Shown: positions 31,308 to 40,887 of the stretch, piece by piece
Numbering within the stretch: the first letter of the stretch is position 1
Layout of the letters: every line of letters begins with the position of its first letter
NCBI RefSeq assembly: GCF_011326735.1
Contig: NZ_JAANCN010000001.1
Location: 62,001-126,000 of the forward strand
Length of the DNA stretch: 64,000 nucleotides
Source of the DNA: Phycicoccus endophyticus
GTDB lineage: Bacteria > Actinomycetota > Actinomycetes > Actinomycetales > Dermatophilaceae
Reading direction: 5' to 3'
The notes under the pieces: generated by a model
Seen by the model: only the letters and a program-made list of their open reading frames with translations
Told to the model about the DNA's origin: nothing
Databases searched by the model: none
Program-made: the position numbers and the translations under genes

Positions 31308-33536
31308 GTGCCCTCTCTCGACGACCTCCTGCGGGCCGCCGTCGCCGGGGTCGGGGGCAGCGAGCGCACCGGCCAGGTGGAGATGGCCCACGCCGTCGCC
31401 GACGCCGTCGAGCGGGGCGAGCACCTGCTCGTCCAGGCCGGCACCGGGACGGGGAAGTCCCTGGCCTACCTCGTGCCCGCCGTGCAGCACGCGGTCGACT
31501 CCGGGCACACCGCCGTCGTCGCGACGGCGACGTTGGCCCTCCAGGCGCAGGTGGTCGACCGCGACATGCCGCGGCTCGCGCGGGCTCTCGAGCCGCTGCT
31601 CGGCCGGCGTCCCACGTACGCCCTGGTCAAGGGGCGGCGCAACTACGTCTGCCGGCACAAGCTCGAGGGCGGCTTCCCGGACGACGACGCCGACACCCTG
31701 CTCGAGCTCGGGGAGGTCGACCGGGCCGCGTCCCGGCTGGGGCAGGAGGTCGTGCGGCTGCGGGCGTGGGCGGAACAGACCGAGTCCGGCGACCGCGACG
31801 AGCTCGTGCCGGGGGTCTCCGAGCGGGCCTGGCGCCAGGTCTCGGTGAGCGCCCAGGAGTGCCTGGGCTCGCGCTGCCCGATGGCCGCCGAGTGCTTCGT
31901 CGAGCGCTCGCGGGCGGCGGCCCGCGAGGTCGACGTCGTCGTGACCAACCACTCCTTCATGGCCATCGACGCCTTCGAGGGCCGGGCGCTGCTGCCCGAG
32001 CACGACGTCCTCGTCGTCGACGAGGGGCACGAGCTCGTCGACCGCGTCACCTCGACCGTCACCGACGAGCTGACCGCTGCCGCCGTCCGGGCGGCCGGCC
32101 GGCGGGCCGGGCGCCAGGCCGAGGCAGCCGAGGCGCTCGAGGACGCCGCCGCGCTGCTCGAGGCCACCCTGGAGCCGATGGCCGAGGGTCGCCTCACCGG
32201 GGTCCCCGACGCGCTCGCGCTGGCGCTCGGGCGGGTCCGCGACGTCGCCCGGCAGGCCCAGAGCGAGCTGAAGCCGGCGGCGGGGGAGGAGCCGGACGGT
32301 GCCCGCAAGGTCGCGCAGGCGGCCGTCGAGGAGCTCTTCGACACCGCGGCGCGGATGCTCGAGGAGCGCGAGCTCGACGTCGTCTGGCTCGCCAAGGACC
32401 CTCGTCGCGGTCCGGTGCTACGGGTCGCGCCGATGAGCGTCGCGATGCTCGTGCGCGAGCGGGTCTTCGACGAGCGCACCGTCCTGCTCACCTCCGCGAC
32501 GCTGGAGCTGGGCGGCAGCTTCGAGGCCGTCGCCGGGACCCTCGGGCTGCGCGGCGAGGGCGCCCCGCGGTGGCGCGGCCTCGACGTCGGCAGCCCCTTC
32601 GACTACCCGCGTCAGGGCATCGCCTACGTCGCGAGACACCTCCCGGCCCCCGGGCGGGACGGGACGGCGCCGCAGACCCTCGACGAGCTGGAGGCCCTGG
32701 TCCGGGCCGCCGGGGGGCGCACCCTCGGCCTGTTCTCCTCGATGCGGGCCGCCCGCGAGGCCACGGAGGAGCTGCGCTCGCGGCTCGAGGACACCGACAT
32801 CGTCCTGGCGTGCCAGGGGGAGGACCAGATCGCCACCCTCGTGCGGGAGTTCGCCCGGGACGCCCGCACCTGCCTGTTCGGGACCCTGTCGCTGTGGCAG
32901 GGCGTCGACGTGCCCGGCTCCTCGTGCCAGCTCGTCGTCATCGACCGCATCCCCTTCCCCCGCCCCGACGACCCGCTGGCCTCGGCACGTTCGCAGGCGA
33001 TCGCCCGGATGGGCGGCAACGGGTTCATGGCGGTCTCGGCGACGCACGCGGCCCTCCGGCTGGCCCAGGGCGCCGGGCGGCTCATCCGCCGGGCCGACGA
33101 CCGCGGCGTCGTCGCCTTCCTCGACTCGCGGATGATGACCGCCCGCTACGCCGGGTTCCTCCAGCGCTCGCTGCCGCCGTTCTGGCCGACGGCCGACCGC
33201 GACCTCGTCCTCGGGGCGCTGCGCCGGCTCGACGAGACCGCACCCCCGCCGCTGCCGGTCGCGGAGCCGACCCTGCGGGGGCTGACCGGCGCCGTCGCCG
33301 GCACGTCGATGGCCGCGGCGGCGCCGCCCGTGCCGCCGGACGCGGCGCGCACGGCCGTCACCCGCGGGCACGCCTGGGGCGCGGCGGAGGACGAGGAGCT
33401 GCGCGACGGGGTGGCCCTCGGGCTGACGAGCGAGGAGCTGGCCGAGTCGATGGAGCTCCCGCTCGACGTCGTGCGGGCGCGCCTCGACGGGCTGGGGCTG
33501 CAGGCGGGGACCGGCCCGACGCTGACCTTCGAGTGA
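31308..33536 (+). CDS. dinG: DinG/XPD-family iron-sulfur ATP-dependent DNA helicase
   Basis: A 742-residue superfamily-2 helicase. Walker A GTGTGKS is at 45-51 and the DEGH box at 238-241; four cysteines (C115, C185, C190, C196) lie where the Fe-S domain of DinG/XPD proteins is. C-terminal motifs LFGTLSLWQGVDVPG and QGAGRLIRR follow. After a Pro/Ala linker, residues about 685-742 carry a helical segment (LTSEELAESMELPLDVVRARL) resembling a small HTH. GTG 31308 lies 6 nt after TAGGCT (31296-31301). The protein likely resolves replication-blocking structures; it is close to YoaA/DinG but not proven equivalent. Confidence 0.88.
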   Translation: MPSLDDLLRAAVAGVGGSERTGQVEMAHAVADAVERGEHLLVQAGTGTGKSLAYLVPAVQHAVDSGHTAVVATATLALQAQVVDRDMPRLARALEPLLGRRPTYALVKGRRNYVCRHKLEGGFPDDDADTLLELGEVDRAASRLGQEVVRLRAWAEQTESGDRDELVPGVSERAWRQVSVSAQECLGSRCPMAAECFVERSRAAAREVDVVVTNHSFMAIDAFEGRALLPEHDVLVVDEGHELVDRVTSTVTDELTAAAVRAAGRRAGRQAEAAEALEDAAALLEATLEPMAEGRLTGVPDALALALGRVRDVARQAQSELKPAAGEEPDGARKVAQAAVEELFDTAARMLEERELDVVWLAKDPRRGPVLRVAPMSVAMLVRERVFDERTVLLTSATLELGGSFEAVAGTLGLRGEGAPRWRGLDVGSPFDYPRQGIAYVARHLPAPGRDGTAPQTLDELEALVRAAGGRTLGLFSSMRAAREATEELRSRLEDTDIVLACQGEDQIATLVREFARDARTCLFGTLSLWQGVDVPGSSCQLVVIDRIPFPRPDDPLASARSQAIARMGGNGFMAVSATHAALRLAQGAGRLIRRADDRGVVAFLDSRMMTARYAGFLQRSLPPFWPTADRDLVLGALRRLDETAPPPLPVAEPTLRGLTGAVAGTSMAAAAPPVPPDAARTAVTRGHAWGAAEDEELRDGVALGLTSEELAESMELPLDVVRARLDGLGLQAGTGPTLTFE

Positions 33537-33550
33537 CGTCCGAGCGCGGC

Positions 33551-34111
33551 TCAGGCCGCGGCGCGCTCGAGCGAGCGCAGCCAGGCCTGGGTGTCCCGCG
33601 GGTCCGTGAACCGCAGCACCGGTGGCCCGTCGGGGGCCGCGCACAGCTGCTCGACCTGGGCGCGCTTGCGGTCGAAGGAGCGGACGTGCCAGGCGATGAT
33701 CGAGTCGCTCGAGAGGGTCCCTCGCCAGGACTCGTGGTTGCCGCCGCAGACCTCCTCGTGCTCGCGCAGCCGTCGCACGGTCCGGTTGAGCAGCCGGGCC
33801 AGGCTCACCCGGCGGGGGTAGTCGAGGGCGATGACGAGGTCGGCGTGCGCCAGCACGAGCTCGCGGGTCGCGCTCCACATCGCGTCCATGACCCAGGCCG
33901 GCCCGGCGAGGTGCTCGCGGACCGCCTCCACCTGCCCGGCCGGGCCGAGCTGCACCCAGCCGGGGCGCCACATGAGGTCGTCCACGGCGACGTACGGCAT
34001 CCCGCCCACGGCGGCGAGGCGGACCGCGAGGGAGGACTTGCCCGAGCCCGTGACGCCGATGACGACGACCCGACGGTGGCGTGCGAGGTCGAAGTCGCCG
34101 TCGGGGGTCAC
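33551..34111 (-). CDS. Adenylate-kinase-like P-loop protein (FlaR/topology-modulation type)
   Basis: A 186-residue P-loop protein with Walker A GVTGSGKS (19-26), VAVDDLMWRPGW, VMDAMW and LDYPRRVSLARLLNRTVRR. This is the pattern of the small ATPases named DNA topology modulation protein FlaR or AAA_33 kinases; no catalytic substrate is established. GTG 34111 is preceded at 6 nt by TACGAT on the minus strand (34118-34123), so it is probably leaderless. It is divergent from holA and convergent with the helicase gene. Confidence 0.8.
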   Translation of the reverse strand: MTPDGDFDLARHRRVVVIGVTGSGKSSLAVRLAAVGGMPYVAVDDLMWRPGWVQLGPAGQVEAVREHLAGPAWVMDAMWSATRELVLAHADLVIALDYPRRVSLARLLNRTVRRLREHEEVCGGNHESWRGTLSSDSIIAWHVRSFDRKRAQVEQLCAAPDGPPVLRFTDPRDTQAWLRSLERAAA

Positions 34112-34186
34112 CGGGTGATCGTAGGCCAGCGGGCGGCCCTCTGTGGGCGCTGCACCCGGTCGGCGGGGGATGGCAGAGTGAGCGCC

Positions 34187-35182
34187 ATGACCGAGGTGGT
34201 GGGAGCGGGCAGCGCACGGGTGCCCCCGTACGTCCTCGTCACCGGCCCCGAGGAGATCCTCGCCGAGCGCGCCGTCGCCCAGACGCTCGACGAGCTGCGG
34301 GTCACCAGCCCCCAGCTCGAGGTCGTGCGCGTGTACGCCGGGGGCTACGAGCCCGGGGCGTTGGCCCTCCACGCCAGCCCCTCCCTCTTCGGCGGGGCCA
34401 CGTGCGTCGTCGTTCACGACCTCGACGAGGCGGGGGAGGAGCTGCAGGGTGACCTGCTGCGCCTGCTCGGTCAGGAGCCTGCGCCCGACCTCACCCTCGT
34501 GGTCCAGCACCGCAGCGGGCAGCGGGGGCGCAAGGTCCTCGACGCGCTGCGGGGGGCCGGCGCCCGGGTCCTCGAGGCGCCCGCGGTCCGCACCGACCGC
34601 GACAAGTCCGACTTCGCCGCGCACGAGTTCCGGCGGGCCCGGCGCAAGGCGACGGGCGAGGCGGTACGCGCCCTCGTCGAGGCGGTCGGCAAGGACGTGC
34701 GCGAGCTCGCCGCCGCCTGCCAGCAGCTGATCGAGGACACGACCGGCGTCATCGACGAGCAGGTCGTCCTCACCTACCACGGGGGCAAGGTCGAGGCGAC
34801 CGGCTTCCGGGTCGCCGACGCCGCCCTGGCCGGCGACCCCGGCGAGGCCCTGCGCCTGCTGCGGCACGCCATCGCCGTCGGGGTCGACCCGGTGCCGATC
34901 GTCGCCGTCCTCGCCCAGCAGGTCCGCCAGCTCGTCGGCGTCGGGTCCGCGGGCCGGGGCCGCTCGGGCGACATCGCCCGTGAGGTCGGGATGGCACCGT
35001 GGCAGGTGGACCGGGCGCGACGCACCCTCGCGGGCTGGACCGCCGAGGGGCTGGCGACCTGCCTCCAGGCGGCGGCCGCCGCCGACGCCGAGGTCAAGGG
35101 GGGCGGGCGCGACCCGGTCTACGCCGTCGAGCGGCTCGTCCTGACGATCACCGGCCAGCACACCCGCCACCAGGGGGGCTGA
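34187..35182 (+). CDS. holA: DNA polymerase III delta subunit
   Basis: A 331-residue clamp-loader subunit that opens the beta clamp. It begins with YVLVTGPEEILAERAV (the HolA N-terminal motif), has ASPSLFGGATCVVVHDLD, DALRGAGARVLEAPAVR, and the C-terminal helical bundle with QQVRQLVGV and VYAVERLVLTI. ATG 34187 follows GTGAGCGCC; the frame upstream is open but unrelated. rpsT follows after a 183-nt leader, the standard actinobacterial order. Confidence 0.92.
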   Translation: MTEVVGAGSARVPPYVLVTGPEEILAERAVAQTLDELRVTSPQLEVVRVYAGGYEPGALALHASPSLFGGATCVVVHDLDEAGEELQGDLLRLLGQEPAPDLTLVVQHRSGQRGRKVLDALRGAGARVLEAPAVRTDRDKSDFAAHEFRRARRKATGEAVRALVEAVGKDVRELAAACQQLIEDTTGVIDEQVVLTYHGGKVEATGFRVADAALAGDPGEALRLLRHAIAVGVDPVPIVAVLAQQVRQLVGVGSAGRGRSGDIAREVGMAPWQVDRARRTLAGWTAEGLATCLQAAAAADAEVKGGGRDPVYAVERLVLTITGQHTRHQGG

Positions 35183-35365
35183 GCCGGCCTCGCCCGTTTT
35201 GGCCACCGCGGGCCGCCCCTGGTATTTTGGGCGACTGCGTGCGCGTGTGGTCGCGCGCGCACGAGCATCACCAGCGCGAGTCAACCACGGGTGCCCCACG
35301 CCCGGTCCCGACCCGCGACTGCCGCCCTCTACGGCAACCGAAACCCGACCGAAGGCAAAGAACCA

Positions 35366-35626
35366 GTGGCGAACATCAAGTCCCAGCTCAAGCGGATCAA
35401 GACCAACCAGCGCGCGACCGAGCGCAACCGGGCGGTCAAGTCCGAGTTCAAGACGGCCATCCGTCGCTTCCGCGAGGCCGCGGACGCCGGGCAGGCCGAC
35501 GCGGCGCGCGAGGCGCTCAAGGTCGCCTCGACGACCCTCGACAAGGCCGTGAGCAAGGGCGTCATCCACCAGAACCAGGCCGCGAACAAGAAGTCCGCGA
35601 TGGCCAAGCGGGCCGCTCAGCTCTGA
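35366..35626 (+). CDS. rpsT: 30S ribosomal protein S20
   Basis: An 86-residue, highly basic three-helix protein of the 30S subunit, starting [20 protein letters not shown] and containing [14 protein letters not shown]-like [24 protein letters not shown]. The GTG start at 35366 has GAAGG about 10 nt upstream. The 183-nt upstream region contains TATTTT (35223-35228), the only AT-rich stretch, which may be its -10 element. A strong hairpin follows. Confidence 0.97.
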   Translation: MANIKSQLKRIKTNQRATERNRAVKSEFKTAIRRFREAADAGQADAAREALKVASTTLDKAVSKGVIHQNQAANKKSAMAKRAAQL

Positions 35627-35641
35627 GCCCGGGCCCCCGAC

Positions 35642-35683
35642 GCCGACGGGCCCGTCACCCCCAGGGGTGACGGGCCCGTCGGC
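35642..35683. terminator. Intrinsic terminator after rpsT
   Basis: Arms of 19 nt (35642-35660 and 35665-35683) are exact reverse complements around a CCAG loop. It starts 15 nt after the rpsT stop and ends 8 nt from the convergent PemK-like gene, so it should serve both. Confidence 0.92.
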
Positions 35684-35691
35684 TTCCTGGC

Positions 35692-36216
35692 TCAGGAGGC
35701 CGCGCGGACGGCGGCGGCGACCTCCTCGAAGCGCTCCCGGGCCAGGACCGCGCCCTCGCGGCGGACCGCCTCGGGGTCGACCCGGATGACCCGGTTGACG
35801 CGCACCTCGCTCGCTCGCCCCCGCGAGTCCCACGCACCCGAGCCGATGTCGACCCACAGCCGCCCGGCGCGCCGCTCCTGCTCCTCGTCGCGGTCGTGGT
35901 CCTGGCTGGTCAGCTGCAGGGCGAGCAGCCACGGGCCGTCCCGGCCGACGAGCAGGACCGGGCGGTCCTTGCCCTGGGCGTGGTCCTCCTCGTAGGGCAC
36001 CCACGTCCACACGATCTCGCCGGGGTCCGGCTCGCCGTCCGGGTGCGGGGCGTAGACCGGCTCGAGCGCTCCCTCGTAGTCGCCGGGGTAGCCCCCCGCC
36101 GAGGGCGTGCCGGCCTCCGGCCGGCGCCGGGTGCCGGGGCGCGTACGGGTCGCCGCGCGGACCGCCTCACGCACGGCCGAGGTGACGATGGGGCGGAGGA
36201 TGCGCTGCCACTGCAT
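35692..36216 (-). CDS. PemK/MazF-like protein
   Basis: A 174-residue protein whose middle, [29 protein letters not shown], has the start of the MazF/PemK (CcdB-like) beta barrel, with the key GxIVWxxV...K-x-RPVLV pattern (about residues 66-94). It carries a 60-residue Arg/Pro-rich N-terminal extension not found in classic MazF. No antitoxin gene lies on either side, so toxin activity is doubtful; similar solitary PemK-like genes occur near lepA in actinobacteria. ATG 36216 lies 6 nt after TAGGGT (36223-36228, minus strand). Confidence 0.75.
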   Translation of the reverse strand: MQWQRILRPIVTSAVREAVRAATRTRPGTRRRPEAGTPSAGGYPGDYEGALEPVYAPHPDGEPDPGEIVWTWVPYEEDHAQGKDRPVLLVGRDGPWLLALQLTSQDHDRDEEQERRAGRLWVDIGSGAWDSRGRASEVRVNRVIRVDPEAVRREGAVLARERFEEVAAAVRAAS

Positions 36217-36339
36217 GGCCCGACCCTACTGAGCGGACCGAGCGGCCACCGCCGTCCCGCGCGTTCGGGGGCGGCGGCGCGACGTGGGAGACTGGGGGCC
36301 AGCGCCCCGCCCCGCCGACCCCGAGGAAACCAGCCGCCC

Positions 36340-38196
36340 GTGTCCCCCCGCGCCCGCACCGTGCTGCCGCCGCACGCGACACCGCCGGAGGCGATCCGCA
36401 ACTTCTGCATCATCGCCCACATCGACCACGGCAAGTCGACCCTCGCCGACCGCATGCTCCAGATCACCGGGGTCGTCGAGGAGCGCGCGATGCGCGCCCA
36501 GTACCTCGACCGGATGGACATCGAGCGCGAGCGGGGGATCACGATCAAGTCCCAGGCGGTCCGGATGCCCTGGGAGGTCGAGGGCCACCCCTACGTGCTC
36601 AACATGATCGACACCCCGGGGCACGTCGACTTCACCTACGAGGTCTCCCGCAGCCTCGCCGCGTGCGAGGGTGCCGTCCTGCTCGTCGACGCGGCCCAGG
36701 GCATCGAGGCCCAGACGCTGGCCAACCTCTACCTCGCGCTCGAGAACGACCTGACGGTCATCCCCGTGCTGAACAAGATCGACCTGCCGGCCGCGCAGCC
36801 GGAGAAGTACGCCGAGGAGCTGGCCGGGCTGATCGGCTGCGACCCCGCGGACTGCTTCCAGGTCTCCGGGAAGACGGGCGCGGGCGTCGAGCCGCTCCTG
36901 GACGCCATCGTCGGCCAGGTCCCCCCGCCGGTCGGCGACCCGGCCGCCCCCGCCCGGGCGATGATCTTCGACTCGGTCTACGACACCTACCGCGGCGTCG
37001 TCACCTACGTCCGGGTCGTCGACGGCGACCTCAACCCGCGCGAGCGGATCGCGATGATGTCGACCAAGGCCACCCACGAGCTGCTCGAGATCGGCGTGAT
37101 CAGCCCGGAGCCGACGCCGGCCGACGGCCTCGGCGTCGGCGAGGTCGGCTACCTCATCACGGGTGTCAAGGACGTGCGCCAGAGCCGGGTCGGCGACACC
37201 GTGACCAACGCGCGCACACCGGCCGACAGCCCGCTCGGCGGCTACCGCGACCCCAAGCCGATGGTGTTCTCCGGCCTGTACCCGATCGACGGGAGCGACT
37301 ACCCCGACCTGCGCGACGCGCTCGACAAGCTCAAGCTCAACGACGCCGCGCTCGTCTACGAGCCGGAGACCTCGGCCGCCCTCGGCTTCGGCTTCCGGTG
37401 CGGCTTCCTCGGGCTGCTCCACCTGGAGATCGTCCGCGAGCGGCTCGAGCGCGAGTTCGACCTGGACCTGATCTCGACCCAGCCCAACGTCGTCTACGAC
37501 GTGACGATGGAGGACGGCACCGAGGTCGTCGTCACCAACCCCAGCGAGTTCCCCGGGGGGAAGGTGGCCGACGTCCGCGAGCCCGTCGTGCGCGCGACGA
37601 TCCTCGCGCCCAGCGAGTTCATCGGGGCGATCATGGAGCTGTGCCAGGGCAAGCGCGGCACGCTGCTCGGGATGGACTACCTCTCCGAGGACCGCGTCGA
37701 GATGCGCTACACCCTGCCGCTCGCCGAGATCGTCTTCGACTTCTTCGACGCCCTGAAGTCCCGCACCCGCGGCTACGCCAGCCTCGACTACGAGCCGGCC
37801 GGGGACCAGAGCGCCGACCTGGTCAAGGTCGACATCCTCCTCCAGGGCGAGCAGGTCGACGCCTTCTCGGCGATCGTCCACAAGGACCGCGCCTACGGGT
37901 ACGGCGTGATGATGGCCGGCAAGCTCAAGGAGCTCATCCCGCGCCAGCAGTTCGAGGTGCCGATCCAGGCCGCCGTCGGCGCCCGGGTCATCGCCCGCGA
38001 GAACATCCGCGCCATCCGCAAGGACGTCCTCGCCAAGTGCTACGGCGGCGACATCTCCCGCAAGCGCAAGCTGCTCGAGAAGCAGAAGGAGGGCAAGAAG
38101 CGGATGAAGATGGTCGGCCGGGTCGAGGTGCCGCAGGAGGCCTTCATCGCCGCGCTGACCTCCGACGGAGCCGGCGGGTCGGCGACCCGCTCGTGA
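36340..38196 (+). CDS. lepA: Elongation factor 4 (LepA)
   Basis: A 618-residue translational GTPase that associates with ribosomes and acts in translation fidelity or 30S biogenesis. G1 AHIDHGKS is at 26-33, G2/G3 ERGITIKSQ and DTPGHVDF, G4 NKID; the LepA-specific C-terminal region has [16 protein letters not shown]. Start GTG 36340 follows GAGGAAAC about 9 nt upstream. The stop overlaps the MFS start as GTGA. Confidence 0.96.
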   Translation: MSPRARTVLPPHATPPEAIRNFCIIAHIDHGKSTLADRMLQITGVVEERAMRAQYLDRMDIERERGITIKSQAVRMPWEVEGHPYVLNMIDTPGHVDFTYEVSRSLAACEGAVLLVDAAQGIEAQTLANLYLALENDLTVIPVLNKIDLPAAQPEKYAEELAGLIGCDPADCFQVSGKTGAGVEPLLDAIVGQVPPPVGDPAAPARAMIFDSVYDTYRGVVTYVRVVDGDLNPRERIAMMSTKATHELLEIGVISPEPTPADGLGVGEVGYLITGVKDVRQSRVGDTVTNARTPADSPLGGYRDPKPMVFSGLYPIDGSDYPDLRDALDKLKLNDAALVYEPETSAALGFGFRCGFLGLLHLEIVRERLEREFDLDLISTQPNVVYDVTMEDGTEVVVTNPSEFPGGKVADVREPVVRATILAPSEFIGAIMELCQGKRGTLLGMDYLSEDRVEMRYTLPLAEIVFDFFDALKSRTRGYASLDYEPAGDQSADLVKVDILLQGEQVDAFSAIVHKDRAYGYGVMMAGKLKELIPRQQFEVPIQAAVGARVIARENIRAIRKDVLAKCYGGDISRKRKLLEKQKEGKKRMKMVGRVEVPQEAFIAALTSDGAGGSATRS

Positions 38197-39407
38197 GCCT
38201 CGCGCCCGCCGACCCCCACGCGTCGGGCGCCGGCCTGCGACACCCGAGCCCGCGGGTGCTCGTCCCGGTCTCGGCGCTGCTGTGGGGCACCCAGTTCGCC
38301 TTCCTCAACCCGGCGATCGGCATCATCCTCGTCGCGCTCTACGGTGCGGACGCGCGCGAGGTCGGCATCGCCCTGGCCGCCTACAACGTCAGCGGCTTCG
38401 TCTCCACGCTCGTCGTGCCCAGCCGGGCGGACCGCTCCGGGGACTACCTGCGGCCCCTGCTGTGGTGCGGGGTGTTCACCATCGCCCTGACGACGGCGCT
38501 CGCGCTCGCGACGACGCTGCCGCTCGCGGTGCTGGCCCTCGTCGCGCTCGGCGGGCCCGCGGGGATCGCCATCGGCCTGATCTTCGCCTACCAGCGCTAC
38601 ACCGGCGCGAGCGTCGAGCAGATCATGCGCACCCGGGCCGTGTTCTCCTTCGCCTGGGTCGGCGGGCCGCCGCTCGCGGCCTTCCTCATGGGGTTCTTCG
38701 GCAACCGCTCGGTGCTGTGGGCGGTGGCGGGCCTCGGGCTGCTCGGCCTGGGCCTGACCCGGGTGATGATGCGTGCGCACGCCCGCTCCGCGTACGCCGA
38801 CGCGCCGCCACCGACGGGGGAGAGCATGGGGCGGGCGGTCCGCCGCCCGGAGGTCCTCGTCCTCCTCGGGGCGTTCGTCGCGTTCGGTGCCGCCCTGAGC
38901 GCGGCGGTCTCGGCGGTCCCCCTGTTCGTCACCCAGGAGCTCGGCCTCGACATCGAGTGGGGCGGTATCGCGCTCGGCACGTGCGCGGCGCTGGAGATCC
39001 CGGTCCTCATGGTCCTCGGCCGGGTCACCGCCCGCTTCGGCCCACGCCGCGTCGTCGTCGCGGGGTCGAGCCTCGGCCTCGCCTACTACCTGCTCATGAC
39101 CGTGACCTCCGGGCCGGTCCTCCTCGTCGCCGGGCAGGCCCTCAACGCGGTCTTCATCGCGACGATGTCCGGGGTGGGACTCACCCTCTTCCAGGACGTC
39201 GTCGGCCGACCGGGCCTCGCGTCGTCGTTGTTCATGAACACGACACGGGTCGGGGCGGTCGTCTCCGGGCCGGCGATCGCCCTCGGGGGCAGCGGGGGCC
39301 TCGGCTACGGCGGTGTCTTCGCCGTGTGCGCGCTCCTGCTCGTCCTCGGGTCGGGGACCCTCGTCGTCAGCGGCGTGGGGCGGCGGCGGCGCGCCCGCGC
39401 CCGGTAG
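38193..39407 (+). CDS. MFS transporter, sugar-efflux (SET)-like
   Basis: A 404-residue major facilitator protein with about 12 predicted helices in two halves joined by a short cytoplasmic loop ([24 protein letters not shown], about 185-207, named by position). The two short [13 protein letters not shown] and [13 protein letters not shown] loops are MFS A-type loops. Overall resemblance is to SetA/B-like sugar efflux proteins, so a sugar or small-molecule exporter is likely. Its GTG overlaps the lepA stop, an association that is probably one of convenience rather than function. Confidence 0.75.
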   Translation: MSLAPADPHASGAGLRHPSPRVLVPVSALLWGTQFAFLNPAIGIILVALYGADAREVGIALAAYNVSGFVSTLVVPSRADRSGDYLRPLLWCGVFTIALTTALALATTLPLAVLALVALGGPAGIAIGLIFAYQRYTGASVEQIMRTRAVFSFAWVGGPPLAAFLMGFFGNRSVLWAVAGLGLLGLGLTRVMMRAHARSAYADAPPPTGESMGRAVRRPEVLVLLGAFVAFGAALSAAVSAVPLFVTQELGLDIEWGGIALGTCAALEIPVLMVLGRVTARFGPRRVVVAGSSLGLAYYLLMTVTSGPVLLVAGQALNAVFIATMSGVGLTLFQDVVGRPGLASSLFMNTTRVGAVVSGPAIALGGSGGLGYGGVFAVCALLLVLGSGTLVVSGVGRRRRARAR

Positions 39408-39413
39408 GCGGGC

Positions 39414-39989
39414 TCAGGCCGGGAGGGTCGACTCCTCGACGGTCGGGCCGAGCACAGGTCCCTCGCGCCACTCGTGCGGGCGCTCGAGCAGCGACAGCAC
39501 GGCCAGCACGTCCCGGGGCCAGACGTCGTCGACCGTGGTCGCCAGGTCCGTCCGCCGCCACCACCTCGTGTCGATGATGCACAGCCGCTCCTCCTCGGTG
39601 TGGCCCGCCGGGTCCACCTCGAAGGCGGGCATCCGCAGGCCGAAGTACACCTCGGTCTGGTCGACGACCTTGTCGCTGTACCCGTGGACGACGACCCGCT
39701 CGAGCAGCGGGCCGGCGAGCCGGTCGGGGTGCACCCGCTGCCCGGTCTCCTCCACCAGCTCGCGCACCGCCGCCTGCCGGTCGGACTCGCCGGGGTCGAC
39801 GCCACCGCCGGGGGTGTCCCAGAAGTGCGCGCTCGGGTCGAGCCCGTGGTCGGAGTCGTGGAAGAGCAGCACCCGGTCCTCGTCGTCGACGACGAGGACG
39901 CGCACCGCGCGCCGGGTGAGCCGGGGCCGGTCCTCGGGTGCCGGGCGGACGAAGCCGGGCTGGCCGGGCAGGGGAGTCTCGGGGCTCAC
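39414..39989 (-). CDS. NUDIX hydrolase
   Basis: A 191-residue protein with a complete Nudix box, GGVDPGE followed by AAVRELVEETGQ (residues about 61-84). It probably hydrolyses a nucleoside diphosphate derivative; the family cannot tell which. VLVVDDEDRVLLFHDSD at 31-47 is the first strand of the fold. It ends 7 nt from the convergent MFS gene stop and follows the phosphatase gene on the same strand with a 30-nt gap, so the pair may be co-transcribed. The start codon is GTG. Confidence 0.88.
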   Translation of the reverse strand: MSPETPLPGQPGFVRPAPEDRPRLTRRAVRVLVVDDEDRVLLFHDSDHGLDPSAHFWDTPGGGVDPGESDRQAAVRELVEETGQRVHPDRLAGPLLERVVVHGYSDKVVDQTEVYFGLRMPAFEVDPAGHTEEERLCIIDTRWWRRTDLATTVDDVWPRDVLAVLSLLERPHEWREGPVLGPTVEESTLPA

Positions 39990-40019
39990 CCCGCCACGGT
40001 AGCCGTCGCCCCGAGCGGC

Positions 40020-40811
40020 TCAGGCCCGGGTGAGCCGAGCACGCAGGTGGGCGACGTCGTCCTCGCTCCAGCCGTTCGCGCGCAGCCAGCCGGGCGCCCC
40101 ACCCCAGCCGTCGTCGACGGCCGCGAGGATGGTCGTCATCGTCTCGGCCCGCGGGGTCTGGTCCGAGACCGTCTGGCCCCTCAGGGCCGGGCCCTGGGAG
40201 TGGGTGCGGGACACCCGCTCGATGATCCGCTCGATCCGTTCGGCGGACAGCACGTAGTCGGCGACGATCTCCTCGCGCGGGACCCCGGCGACGTCGAGCG
40301 CCATCGCGACGACGGTGCCGGTGCGGTCCTTGCCCGCCGCGCAGTGGACCACCGCCGCCCCGGAGGCGTCGGCGACGGCCCACAGCGCGGCCGACACCGA
40401 GTCGGGACGCTGCGCGAGGTAGCCGAGGTAGTGCGTCGACCAGAACTCGGCGTCCCGGGTCCCCTGCTCGCGGGGCGGCAGCGCCAGGGCGCGCGCCGCG
40501 ACCTCGTCGGCCGACTCCGGCGGACGCGGAGGCAGCAGCGAGTGGTGGTGGTGGGTGAGGCTCTCGAGGCGGCGCAGCGGCCCCGGACCCTCGAGGTGCA
40601 GCTCGGTCTCGGTCCGCAGGTCGACGACGTCGGTGACCCCGACCTCGTCGACGAGCCGTGCGATGTCGGCGTCGGTGAGGTCCTGGAGGTTGTCGGAGCG
40701 GATGAGCCGGCGCGCGACGGTCGTGCCGCCGTCCCGGGTCGGCAGGCCGCCGAGGTCGCGCATGTTGACGAGTCCCTCGAGGTCGATCCAGCGCTGCGCC
40801 ACGGCGTCCAT
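40020..40811 (-). CDS. Tyrosine-protein phosphatase (PtpB-like)
   Basis: A 263-residue protein of the Y_phosphatase3 family. It has the N-terminal NMRDLGGLPTRDG motif and the catalytic loop HCAAGKDRTG (H156, C157, R163), fitting HCx5R. This family includes the secreted lipid/tyrosine phosphatase PtpB of M. tuberculosis; no signal peptide is seen here. GlxxLTDADIARLVDEVG and DLRTETE are shared family features. The substrate could be a phosphotyrosine protein or phosphoinositide. Confidence 0.88.
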   Translation of the reverse strand: MDAVAQRWIDLEGLVNMRDLGGLPTRDGGTTVARRLIRSDNLQDLTDADIARLVDEVGVTDVVDLRTETELHLEGPGPLRRLESLTHHHHSLLPPRPPESADEVAARALALPPREQGTRDAEFWSTHYLGYLAQRPDSVSAALWAVADASGAAVVHCAAGKDRTGTVVAMALDVAGVPREEIVADYVLSAERIERIIERVSRTHSQGPALRGQTVSDQTPRAETMTTILAAVDDGWGGAPGWLRANGWSEDDVAHLRARLTRA

Positions 40812-40887
40812 CGTAGGGAGTGTCGGTGACCTCGGGTGGACGGGGGAGTGGCGAGGTGTCGTCGCCCCGGGGCGCGATGATGGGGCC

